In this document: positions 42,114 to 50,884 of the stretch, piece after piece
Layout: each line of letters begins with the position of its first letter
Numbering within the stretch: position 1 is the stretch's first letter
Assembly (NCBI RefSeq): GCF_018614095.1
Contig: NZ_JAGGOY010000059.1
Location: 65,531 to 129,530, forward strand
Origin: Streptomyces sp. ISL-87
GTDB taxonomy: Bacteria; Actinomycetota; Actinomycetes; Streptomycetales; Streptomycetaceae
DNA: 64,000 nucleotides
Reading direction: 5' to 3'
The notes under the pieces: generated by a model
The model's database searches: none
Told to the model about the DNA's origin: nothing
Seen by the model: the letters and a program-made list of their open reading frames with translations, nothing else
Translations under genes and position numbers: made by a program

Positions 42114-43145
42114 TCACTTCGGGGAGGGCTCCGAGGTGATCGGTTCCTGGCCGATTCGATCCCCCGATTTGTAGATCGTGACCACGCCGTCGTGAATCAC
42201 GTAGCGATACGGGTCGTTGCGAGCCTCGTAGCCGTCGGGAGTCTTCTCCGCGCGCATGGCGATGCCCTTCTCGCGGTGGTCGCTGAACTCGCCGAAGTAG
42301 TAGAGCGTGCCGCCCGACGTACGGCAGAGGGTGATCTGCTTGTTGTCGGTCTGGAACGCCTCGACAAGTTCGGAGCCGTCTCCTTCGGGGATCTCGTCGG
42401 CGATCCGGCCGGGGCAGGGAGCTGTGGTGCTGCTCGGCGACGTGTCGGCCTGCGGACTGTCCGAGCCGGAACCGGCGTGGCTGCTGGCGAACCAGGCCAG
42501 CAGGCCGAGGACTGCCACAGCGGTGAGGCAGCCCGACGCGCGGCCATTGGAGTTCCTCTTCGGAGCGACCGGTGTGAAACGACCGGGCGCTGTGGGCCAC
42601 GGGGTAGTCGGCGTCGGATGGGTGTACGTCGTCGGCGCGGGGCGCGGGACGGGCGCCGGGCGGGGTGTGTACCCCGCGCCGCTGGACGGGGGGTAGAAAA
42701 CGCCCTCGGTGCGGGGGCGTGCGGCGCCGCCCGCAGCGCCGGTGCCCGCCCCCGCTCGCGGCCCGGAAGGGGTGGTGGCGCGGCCCGGGCCGGACGGCGG
42801 AGTTCTCTTCGGCGTGGGCTTCTTGGGTGCCGTCGTCCGTGCCGTCGTCGTGCTGGGGGCGGACTTTTTCGTAGCCGGCCTCCCAGGGGCAGAATCGGTG
42901 GCCCTGGGTGTCTTCGCCGCGGCTTTCTTCGCGGCGGTCTTCCAACCGGTACCGCAGTTGACGCACGACGCCTGGGCGCTCGTGTTGTTCGTGTCGCACT
43001 TGGAGCAGCGCCAGTCGGCGGCCGGCCGCTTGGGCGTGGGCTTCGGCGGTACACGCCGTGTTCCGTAGCAGATGGTGCAGGATTTCTCCCCGGGCTTGTT
43101 GAATGCGTCGCAGTCCGCGCAGCGCCAGTTGGCTGATGAAGCCAC
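42114..43145 (-). CDS. RanBP2-type zinc-finger, single-pass membrane protein
   Basis: 343 residues. Two RanBP2/Npl4-type zinc fingers come first: WRCADCDAFNKPGEKSCTIC (residues 8-27) and WRCSKCDTNNTSAQASCVNC (45-64). A Lys/Pro/Thr-rich linker of about 150 residues follows, one membrane span (CLTAVAVLGLLAWFASSHAG) and a small extracytoplasmic C-terminal domain. It is the last gene of the minus-strand kinase/phosphatase operon. RanBP2 fingers usually bind ubiquitin or RNA in eukaryotes; here they could be protein-binding adaptors. Function is unknown. Confidence 0.8.
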   Translation of the reverse strand: MASSANWRCADCDAFNKPGEKSCTICYGTRRVPPKPTPKRPAADWRCSKCDTNNTSAQASCVNCGTGWKTAAKKAAAKTPRATDSAPGRPATKKSAPSTTTARTTAPKKPTPKRTPPSGPGRATTPSGPRAGAGTGAAGGAARPRTEGVFYPPSSGAGYTPRPAPVPRPAPTTYTHPTPTTPWPTAPGRFTPVAPKRNSNGRASGCLTAVAVLGLLAWFASSHAGSGSDSPQADTSPSSTTAPCPGRIADEIPEGDGSELVEAFQTDNKQITLCRTSGGTLYYFGEFSDHREKGIAMRAEKTPDGYEARNDPYRYVIHDGVVTIYKSGDRIGQEPITSEPSPK

Positions 43146-43207
43146 CCCTGGTCCTCCTCTCCCTGCCGTGGTTCAGTCGGTCCGGATGGCCGGGGCCGTC
43201 AGCGGAG

Positions 43208-43621
43208 TCATTTGGCTCGGGCCATCACGTCGCGGAACAGTTCCTCCGACGCCGGGCCGGCGTCGGAGACGAGCCAGCCGTCGCCGCGGGGCACCCGCTT
43301 GAGTTCGGTGTCCTCCGCCTCACCCTGTGACCGGCCCGGAACTCCGTGATCGTGCCGCAGCATCGCCAGGAACCGCTCGGTCTCCGGCAGGCTCTGTGCG
43401 GGTACGTCGATGTGGGTCTCGATCAGATCGGACGATCCTGACTCGGCGCCGCTGAACTGGAAGACCAGCTGGCCGGTGCCGTCCGGGCCCGGGGGGTGGA
43501 GGCCGGCTGAGACGCAGCGATGGACGTGGACTTCGATCAGGCACGCGCCCTGCCACTCGAACTCCAACTGAGCACCGTTGTACTTCAGCGTGAAGTACGG
43601 CCAGCCCAGCCGCACTGTCAC
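43208..43621 (-). CDS. Hypothetical protein of the kinase/vWA operon
   Basis: A 137-residue acidic protein, predicted mostly beta (VRLGWPYFTLKYNGAQLEFE, GQLVFQFSGAESG) with a short C-terminal helix ending ELFRDVMARAK. I recognise no domain. Its ATG overlaps the stop of the vWA gene by 4 nt, so it is translated with it and may bind it. Confidence 0.75.
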   Translation of the reverse strand: MTVRLGWPYFTLKYNGAQLEFEWQGACLIEVHVHRCVSAGLHPPGPDGTGQLVFQFSGAESGSSDLIETHIDVPAQSLPETERFLAMLRHDHGVPGRSQGEAEDTELKRVPRGDGWLVSDAGPASEELFRDVMARAK

Positions 43622-44328
43622 AGGCTGTTCGCGATCGTCTCGATGATCTCGTCCATCTCGAATTCCTCAAGACCGTCGCCCGCCTTGGAGGCGAAGTGGA
43701 GCGTCAGGTCCCACTCCTCGGCGATCGGTTCGTTCCACGGTGCCGCGTCGGGCGCGAACATCACGAGGCGCTTGGCCGACTGTTCCATGACCGCGGTCTG
43801 ACTGCGCGCGTAGCCCCACTGCTCGAAGAGGTCGTCGATGCTGCGAGGGATGCCGGCGGGGTAGTTCTGTGCGGCCGTACCGACCGTGCCCAGGGGGTGC
43901 GCGGGTGCGTCGGTGAACATCACGATCACGTGGCGCCTGCGGTCGAGCCCCGTCTCCCAGGGGGAGTTGACGGCCAGTGCCAGCGCCTCCAGGCCCGATT
44001 CCGGGATGTCGCCCCCGCCGGACGCGTCGATGCCGCTCACAAACCGCTCGAAGTCCCTTTCCTGAGAGGGAAGATGCAGGAAGTCGGTCTGCTCAATGGC
44101 ACTGTCGGCGTCGTCGCCGAAGTCGCGGAAGGCGATCACCTTCAGCCTCAGCTGGCTGATGGCCTTGCCCTTCTTCGCCATGACGTCGTTGAGCCGGCTG
44201 TGGAACTGCAGTGAGCTCGACTTCACGGTGTCGAGAACGGGGAACATGCTGGCAGTCGCGTCGATACACAGGACGATGTCAACCGCGTACTGCAGATTGC
44301 CCTGGTACTGCTGGACGTTGGCGTTCAT
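43618..44328 (-). CDS. vWA-domain protein (TerY-like)
   Basis: A 236-residue stand-alone von Willebrand factor A domain. The metal-ion-dependent adhesion site is DATAS (D23, T25, S27), with the later GGGDIPESG and VIVMFTDAPAHP blocks. Length and isolation resemble TerY. In TerY-P triads a vWA protein, a PP2C phosphatase and a Ser/Thr kinase are encoded together, as here. It probably acts as a scaffold or client controlled by phosphorylation. Confidence 0.87.
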   Translation of the reverse strand: MNANVQQYQGNLQYAVDIVLCIDATASMFPVLDTVKSSSLQFHSRLNDVMAKKGKAISQLRLKVIAFRDFGDDADSAIEQTDFLHLPSQERDFERFVSGIDASGGGDIPESGLEALALAVNSPWETGLDRRRHVIVMFTDAPAHPLGTVGTAAQNYPAGIPRSIDDLFEQWGYARSQTAVMEQSAKRLVMFAPDAAPWNEPIAEEWDLTLHFASKAGDGLEEFEMDEIIETIANSL

Positions 44329-44376
44329 GGGATTTCCTCGTGGTGAGACGGATGCGGGTGGATCGCAGGGGGCGGG

Positions 44377-45540
44377 TCAGGCGGTGGGGCGGCCCGGGCC
44401 GCGGTCTCCGAGGTTGATCCGGACGCGGGAGGTGCGGGGTATCGGATCCTCAACGGGCCTCTCTCCAGCAGGCGCAGGCGCAGGGGCGGGCGCAGGCACG
44501 GACGGGGGAGCCGGTGGCACCGACCCGGGTCGCGCCCGCGACGTGAGATTGGCATGGATGCGACTCTTACGCGCGGGTGGCACGGCGGCCCGCGTCTCGT
44601 CGGCCACCGGGTCCGGCTTCGATGCGGAGCTTCCCGGCCGCCGGTGCTGGAGCACGCACACCTTCGGATCCGACAGGGCCTTCAGGAACGTGGACAGCCG
44701 GGGCCGGCCGCCCGGTGCCCGCGCGGTCATGGCCCGCAGGAGGCCGAGCAGCGTGTCCGAGAGGCGGACGTTGAACTGGAGCTGCTCGCCCGCGCTGACG
44801 GCGTCGGCCGGGGAGTCGTACCGGTCGTCATGAAGGGGCAGTTCGCCCGTCAAGTACAGATGGGTCATCAGACCGAGCGCGAAGACGTCAACGGCGCAGG
44901 TCAGATGCTCAGGCCGCACCGACTCGTCGCCCTGCACGTACCGGCGCCATTCCGGGGCACCGTATACCGAGTCCCCCGAAATGTCGGCAGGGGGCGGAGG
45001 GCTGCCGGAGGCATACGAGTCGTCGAAGTCGATCAGTTTCGCGGTGTGGAACGCGGCGTCGTCGCGCTTTTGCACCAGGACGTTCAACGGCTTGAGATCG
45101 CCGTGGACGACGTCGATGTCATGGAGCAGCTTGAGGCTCGTGCCCAGCGTCTTGAGAAGCACCATCTTCTGGCGCGGCTCCAGCAGCTGGGGCTTCTCCA
45201 GACTGGAGGTGTCGATCCGTTCGGTGACCTTGTAGTACGTGCTGCCTGCGTGGAAGAAGTCCGTGGCCAGGACGATGTTGCCGCCGCCCGGGGCATCAGG
45301 CCGCAGCCGCTTCATGATCGTGCGGTGTCGTTCCTCGAAATCGCTCGCCACCTGTCGGCGAATGCGCAGGCTTTCGGTGTTCCGGGTGTCGTCGTCCCGT
45401 GGGCGCTTGGGGTCCAGGAACTGCTTGACGAAGTACTGGGTTCCGTTCTTCTCTGCGAAGGCCCAGATGCATTTGCCGCCATTGGCGTTGGTCGGCTCAG
45501 TGGTGATGCGGTAGCCGTTGATCACATCGCCCAGCTTCAT
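44377..45540 (-). CDS. Serine/threonine protein kinase of the TerY-P-like operon
   Basis: A 387-residue kinase. K39 in YFVKQF is the candidate ATP lysine, the catalytic loop is HGDLKPLN (D148), and the metal-binding motif is DFDDS (171-175) in place of DFG. GAPEW follows in the activation segment, then AVDVFALGLMTHLYLTG. There is no clear glycine-rich loop and no transmembrane segment; the C-terminal about 100 residues are Pro/Arg-rich. Its ATG overlaps the PP2C stop. The upstream in-frame ORF extension is a shadow. Confidence 0.87.
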   Translation of the reverse strand: MKLGDVINGYRITTEPTNANGGKCIWAFAEKNGTQYFVKQFLDPKRPRDDDTRNTESLRIRRQVASDFEERHRTIMKRLRPDAPGGGNIVLATDFFHAGSTYYKVTERIDTSSLEKPQLLEPRQKMVLLKTLGTSLKLLHDIDVVHGDLKPLNVLVQKRDDAAFHTAKLIDFDDSYASGSPPPPADISGDSVYGAPEWRRYVQGDESVRPEHLTCAVDVFALGLMTHLYLTGELPLHDDRYDSPADAVSAGEQLQFNVRLSDTLLGLLRAMTARAPGGRPRLSTFLKALSDPKVCVLQHRRPGSSASKPDPVADETRAAVPPARKSRIHANLTSRARPGSVPPAPPSVPAPAPAPAPAGERPVEDPIPRTSRVRINLGDRGPGRPTA

Positions 45541-46513
45541 GCGAACTCCTCCGGTGCGGGCGGCAGATGTGTCTCGTATGCGGCGCGGTACGCGTGCCAG
45601 GTCTCGTCCTGCCAGGCGCGGATCCCGGCCGACAGGGAGGCGGGGGACCCGGCGGCAGGCGGCGGCCCGCTCGCGGCCTCCGACGCCGGGTGGGGAGAAC
45701 GGACAAGAGGGGGCGGCCGGTTCCTCAGGTATCGGTCGGTCACATGGGCAAGGCGCCCGGCGAATTGCTCGCGCAGGTCGGTGAACGATCGGTACCCGAG
45801 TGCCAGCAGGGCCAAAGACGCATCGTCGGCGGTATAGGACTGCACCTCGCGGCGGAGCAGATCGGCCCATTCGTCCTGGTCATGAGCCTCGTGCAGGGTG
45901 CGCAGCAACACGTACTCGAAATCGGCCGGCGTGTGAACGTACCCGAAGTAGGCAGTTGGCGGCGCATGGTGCCGCCGATCTTGCTACGGCGCTGCGGTGC
46001 CTTGGACAGGAAGTATTGGACGTATGTGTGCAGGCTCTCCGGACCGCGCGGTTCGCCACCCGTCGCCACTTCATGGAACCAGCAGTCGGTGGCGAGGCGG
46101 GCGGTGCGGGCGCCGACCCAGGCGCCCGTCCGGGGCGTGCCGTCGGGGGCCTGCCACGCGGTGGCCGCGCCGGAGCCGCCCGAGCCGTCGAACACCGCGA
46201 GGAGTCCTTGTCCCGTCTCCCAGTGGTGGGCGACAAACGGCTCCGCGTCCTCGCCCTTGTCCGGGACCCGCTCGGTCCAGACGGAGAGGGCCTGGAAGGC
46301 CTGCTCGCTCTCCACCCAGACACGCTGGGACGGCCTCGGCCTTTCGGACTCCTGGATGCCGGCCGTACCCGGGCCCGACGATGGCGGGGGCTGCGGCGGC
46401 AACGCCGGAGTCTTGATCTGCGGGTGTTGCGAGGCCGTGCCCCAGTGAGGGGGGGATGCGGGGGCGCGCAGCGGGCAAGGGCCCTCGCTGCCTGGGTGGT
46501 GTTGTTCCGTCAC
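45537..46513 (-). pseudogene. PP2C-type protein phosphatase, frameshifted
   Basis: The first about 187 codons from ATG 46513 give a PP2C-like domain: RVPDKGEDAEPF near residue 82 and LLAVFDGSGGSGAATAW (D109), where the usual DGHGG is DGSGG. Near 45951 the frame is lost; one base inserted after CTGCC would continue into YFGYVHTPADFEYVLLRTLH and then DDASLALLALGY, the C-terminal PP2C acidic block, ending at 45537. Either a real mutation or a base-calling error. It overlaps the kinase and SPFH-like genes by 4 nt each. Confidence 0.78.
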
Positions 46514-47751
46514 CGTCGCTCTCCATCATGGCCGGTGGTACCGGAAGGGCCACCAGGCAGGCGCTTGGCGGTGCCCCGCACTCGGCTGACGCGGGGCGTT
46601 TCCGCTGCCGGAGCGGAGCGTTCCGGGTGAGACCGGGTGCGGTCCCCGGATTCGGACGGCAGAGGCTCGTCCTCGGGCGGGGCGCTGGGGCGTGCCGATG
46701 AACTGGCGCCCGGTCCGCGCCGCTCCGCCGGCCTTTCCCGTTCGCGGCTGTCCCGGGGTGAGGGACGTCCGCCGGCGCCGGCTCGCCCGCCCGCCACCAC
46801 CTCGCCCGTGAGCGACTCGCGGCGACCGGGTTCGCCGGCGTGACCCGTCGTCGGCGCCTCGTCGCTCGGGCCTGGGCCGAGTGTGCGAGCCAGAGAGCCC
46901 CCCAGACGGCCCCGGCGTGTGGCCGTCTCGAACAGACTGTCGCCGTCGCGCAGCACCTCTTCGAGGACGGCCCGTTCAAGTTCCGCCTGCTCGAAGGGTT
47001 CACGGTCCGCGTCACCCCGGTCCAGGACCATGCGCATGACCTCACGCCGCACCGTGCGCTTCTCCGCCTCACCCTTCTCGATCCACGCGAGGGCTGCGCG
47101 CGGGCCCTCCTTTTCCATGATGTCGGCGATCAAGCCGTCGACGCCTTCCTCGCGAATCATGTCGAGATGACGTTTGCGGCGCATTCCGGACAGCCGGGTT
47201 TCCCGTACGACATCACGGAATTCCCTTCCGCTGGCGCTGATTTCGTCCTCGTCGACGAGTAGCTCGATTTGAATGTTGCGCAGCCGTATCGCGTCGTCGC
47301 CGGTGAAGCCGGACAGGGCGGCGCCGAGGGCTTGTTCCGCTTCGTGGAACTCGGCGATGTCGTAGTCGCGGGCCACGCCGCGCAGGGTGGTGCGCAGGTG
47401 TCCGTAGAGCGCACCGCTCATGTCGCGGATGCCGCGTGCCACTACCTTGGCGGGCTCCGCGACCCGGCACACCAGATCCACCCGGCTGCGGAAGGAGAAC
47501 GTCGGATCGCGGCTGAGCAGGGGGATGTCGAGGACGAGCCGGTGCTCCGTCATGTCGACGGTGAATACGCCGTGGTACGCCCCGAAACGGGACGACGCGA
47601 TCTCCTCGCCACTGCGGATCGTCAACGCGGGGCCGCTCTCCCGGACGAGAACCAGTGCAAGGCCGGGATTCGGTGGCCGCACCGGGTTCGTCAGCCGCCA
47701 CCTGGGAAGCTCCTCACTCCGCAGGATCGGATCGTAGGTCTGTTCCTCCAC
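46510..47751 (-). CDS. SPFH/band-7-like protein
   Basis: 413 residues. Residues about 30-250 have a band-7-like pattern: an opening beta-rich part (LALVLVRESGPALTIRSGEE), VDLVCRVAEPAKVVARG, then long helices (LRTTLRGVARDYDIAEFHEA, IEKGEAEKRTVRREVMRMVL). No transmembrane segment is visible. Residues 290-413 are Arg/Gly/Pro/Ser-rich and probably disordered. The assignment is by fold pattern, not by a diagnostic motif. It overlaps the PP2C start and lies 31 bp after the NTPase gene. Confidence 0.68.
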   Translation of the reverse strand: MEEQTYDPILRSEELPRWRLTNPVRPPNPGLALVLVRESGPALTIRSGEEIASSRFGAYHGVFTVDMTEHRLVLDIPLLSRDPTFSFRSRVDLVCRVAEPAKVVARGIRDMSGALYGHLRTTLRGVARDYDIAEFHEAEQALGAALSGFTGDDAIRLRNIQIELLVDEDEISASGREFRDVVRETRLSGMRRKRHLDMIREEGVDGLIADIMEKEGPRAALAWIEKGEAEKRTVRREVMRMVLDRGDADREPFEQAELERAVLEEVLRDGDSLFETATRRGRLGGSLARTLGPGPSDEAPTTGHAGEPGRRESLTGEVVAGGRAGAGGRPSPRDSRERERPAERRGPGASSSARPSAPPEDEPLPSESGDRTRSHPERSAPAAETPRVSRVRGTAKRLPGGPSGTTGHDGERR

Positions 47752-47782
47752 GACGCCCCCTCCCTCTGCTTCAGTCTCTGTC

Positions 47783-49967
47783 TTAGGTGAGTTCGATCAG
47801 GCGGCGCAGCGCGGCCGCGCTCGCCGAAGGGCGGTCCCGGTCGCCGGCCCATTTCCCCAGCCACCACACGAGCCGCTCACGATGGCTCCCCGGCCGCCCC
47901 GCGATGTCTCCGAGGAGCGCGCCTATGGTGTCGAGGGAGCCCGGGCACTTCTCGGCGTACGTGTCGATCCACTCGCGGAGCGCCGTGATTGCCGAGTCCT
48001 GGACGGGGCGTCTGGCCAGTGCCCGAGCCCAGAGCTCCGCGAGCTGGGCCCTGTGCCGGGGGAGGCCGCTCAGCAGCAGGGGGACCCCCGGCACGCCGGC
48101 ATCCACCTCCGCTCCGTCAGCGGGCCTCTCGTACGGCCGCGATACGGCGAACACGAATGCGGACAGCGATTTGACGACCATGGGGGACAGGTCCTGTGCC
48201 CGGGACCAGTTCAGATGGGCGTCGAGCAGGACGTGAGCCTGACCCTGGTGGATGAGATGAACGCCGCCCCAGGCGACCGGGAGGAGTGTTCCCCAGTCGT
48301 CTCCGCGGTCCAGAGCACTGCGCAGCACGGCCACCGCCTGGTCGGGGGCGCTGCGGCCGAGGAGTCCTCCCACTGCGTTGGCCGCTGTTCCGGCGAGCCG
48401 TCGCTGGTGCGCGGAGGTACCGCCGTCTGCCCAGCTGTGCAGCAACTCCCAGACAAGCCGGGCCGATCCAGGGCGGCTGCCGGCCACCCCCGAGGGCGGT
48501 CGCGGCGGCCTGTCGCAGGGGCCACGACGTGCTGCTGGCCCACCTGGTGAGGAAACGGTGCACGGCGTAGTGGTGGTCGGCCCAGGCGATGACGCCGGCG
48601 GCGACCGAGGCCCGGGCGCGCACTTCGAGGTCGCTGTGGTTCAGCAGCTGACGCAACCAGTCGAGGAAGGCCTCGCGGCGGCCGTCGAGTGTGCCCCACG
48701 CATAGGCGAGAATCACCTGGCCGAGCAAGGGGCTGCGGAATCGGACCCGGGGTGCAGCCGTGCCGGAGAAGTCGAGGCGGATCCACTGCTGCTCGTGGCC
48801 CAGCCGGTCCCTGAACCTGATGTCGGGCGGGGCGAGTGCTGGCGGTGTGAGACCAGCGCACAGCTTCACCGCGGCATCGGAGACGGTGAGATAACTGCTG
48901 TCTTCGAGGACGGCGGAGGCCAGGGCGAAGGCGAGGGCCTCAGGTTCGCGATACCGGTTGAACCAGGCGCGCACCTGGTCGCTCGGATCGCGCAGCGCGG
49001 CCACCGCGGCAGCCACATCGGCGCCCGTGGTGATCACTGCGGCGAGCCGGACGGCGTGCCGGGCGGCGGGTTGTTCGCGCAAGGCGTCGGCGGCCCCGGC
49101 AGATGCCAGCAGCCTCCGTAGATCAGCATGCGCGTCCGGGGTGCCTTCATGGCCGAGCACACGCCGTTCGAGAACGGTCAGCGGGTCGACCGGTGCCAGC
49201 CGGTGGTGGCCGACGGCCTCGCCGCCCGGCCCTGCCGCCGCCACCGCCAGGTCGTGCCCGCCGGTCAGCACCAGGTGGCAGTCCGAGGCCCGCAGCGCGG
49301 CGACAACGGAGGCCAGCTGCCGTGCACCGGAGCCGATGCCGGCTGCCGTCCCGACACCGAACGCGACCGCGAACTCCCCCATGCCGGCAGGCCCGTCCTC
49401 CAGAACGGCAAGGTATCCGCAGTTCTTGACGGGCGGCGTCCACCCCGGTTCCAGGACGAGCGCGGGGTCCAGGAGCCGATGGCAGCCGCCGTCGCCTGTG
49501 CCGTCCAGGGCCATCGCCTCGGCGAGCAGATTCACCGCGGCGGCCACGCGTCCGCTGCCGGGCGGGCCCGTGAGGACGAGGAGATGGTGCTCACGCAGTG
49601 CCTCCAGCCCCGCGTCGTATTCGTCGGGCTGGATGAAGAGGTCGGTGTATTCGGCGAGTTCGAGTGCGTCCATCGGCAGTGCCGAGATGCCGCCCGGGCG
49701 CGCCGTGCCGTTGCCGCGGGCGCCGTTCGTGTGGAAGCCGCCGCCGAAACTGACCGAGTCGTTGAACAGGGCGAGCGTGCCGATCCGGGTGCCGGAGGCG
49801 TCGGAGTTCAGCCGCTGCGCGATGAGGTCGGCGATGGCGCCCGCACGCAGTGCCTCGGACCGCTCGGCCTCGTCGTATCCGGCACCCTCCGTGAGTGAAC
49901 GCAGCGCGTCAGACTCGCTGATCGGGCCGTCCCGCTCCTCAGAGGGGCGTAATCCGGACGGCGTCAT
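47783..49967 (-). pseudogene. STAND-like NTPase with helical-repeat C-terminus, frameshifted
   Basis: About 728 codons if one frameshift is repaired. Residues 66-79 hold a beta-motif (ALFNDSVSFGGGFH). The P-loop at 134-140 is GPPGSGR, with Arg in place of the Walker Lys, and a candidate Walker B is YLAVLEDG. The C-terminal half has HEAT-like helical repeats (SDLEVRARASVAAGVIAWAD). The frame breaks in a run of five G (minus strand) near 48490; removing one G joins ATALG to VAGSRPGSARLVWELL and continues to 47783. Confidence 0.72.
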
Positions 49968-50179
49968 GGACAGCCTTCGAATCGTCCGGGGCGGGCGAGC
50001 GCGGCTCGGGGGTGCCGCCCCCGCTGTGGGGCTCGGCGGGGACTTCCTCGCTCATGGCTCTCGATCTTCCGGGGCTGTTCAGTGGGGCTCTTCAGGAGCG
50101 CCGCGGACGGCTGAGTCCGGGGGCGCGACGATCACGGCAGTCGCGACGACTACGGCACGACCGGCTCAAGTACTGGCCG
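49968..50179. other. Spacer between the NTPase and the small protein gene
   Basis: 212 bp of the operon with no coding potential I can support. It may carry an internal promoter for the NTPase gene. Confidence 0.4.
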
Positions 50180-50575
50180 TTACGACATGTTCCAGTCGCC
50201 CTGTACTTCGACCTTCTCGTTGAACACCTGAACGTTCTTGATCATGGCTGCGTTGACCTGAGCCCCCCGGCCCTGTGACGAGACGGCCTTGTCCACCAAC
50301 TGGCGCATTTCGGCCTCGAAGGCACGGTCCTGGAGCATGTAGGCGGCCAGCCGCCGCTCAAGTTCCTGTAGAGCGTCCTCGTCGTCCGGAGCCTGTGCCA
50401 CCCGATCGAGCGCGCCCTCCGCCTGCGTGTCTCCGCGAAAGCGCGCACGGATCCGCTCGACGAGCCGCACACCGCTGTTCCAGCCTGACCGCGCGGCCTC
50501 TTCACCGACCGACTGAAGGGCCCCCTGGGCCACGAGCGCGACGCCTGCCGCCGCGACGGCCGTCACCGGATCCAT
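50180..50575 (-). CDS. Small helical protein with C-terminal beta-motif, first gene of the operon
   Basis: 131 residues. An Ala/Val/Gly-rich N-terminal helix (VTAVAAAGVALVAQGAL) may associate with membrane or other helices. A charged helical middle follows, then a C-terminal segment NVQVFNEKVEVQGDWN (residues 114-129) that resembles the ALFNDSVSFGGGFH segment of the neighbouring NTPase. No known domain. It heads the minus-strand operon and ends 212 bp upstream of the NTPase start. Confidence 0.72.
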   Translation of the reverse strand: MDPVTAVAAAGVALVAQGALQSVGEEAARSGWNSGVRLVERIRARFRGDTQAEGALDRVAQAPDDEDALQELERRLAAYMLQDRAFEAEMRQLVDKAVSSQGRGAQVNAAMIKNVQVFNEKVEVQGDWNMS

Positions 50576-50884
50576 CTTGCTCCCCCGACCTTCCGCACAG
50601 ATAGGCGTGCCAATCTAGGCGACACGCGTCACTGGGCGGGGCACTACGTGAACAATGGCCAGAAGTCGCCCTGACGGGCGGGGTTCCGGCCCGGACCGTA
50701 CGGATGCTCAGATCGCCTCCGCACGCGACGTGAGTACGCCAGTGAGGTGCGTACCGCCGAGTAGGGGCTTCCGTTCTCCAGGTGTACGGCGCAGTGTCAC
50801 GCAAGCAACGCCGATCAGTACCCCGCGACCGCTGTCCTTGGGTCGCCCCTTCGACGCCCCCTCACCCCCAGAGGTCGACACCCC
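50576..50884. other. Divergent intergenic region
   Basis: About 310 bp between the small-protein gene (minus) and the phospholipase C gene (plus). It must contain both promoters; I see no convincing -35/-10 pair and no gene. Confidence 0.4.

Noticed and set aside
49128..49898. 256-codon plus-strand open frame inside the NTPase gene
   Set aside because: Antisense shadow. The minus strand carries a continuous P-loop NTPase-like domain here.
50770..50800. PHO-box-like direct repeat upstream of plcC
   Set aside because: Only GTTCTCC resembles the GTTCACC unit; the following 11-nt units do not match, so PhoP control is not supported by sequence.
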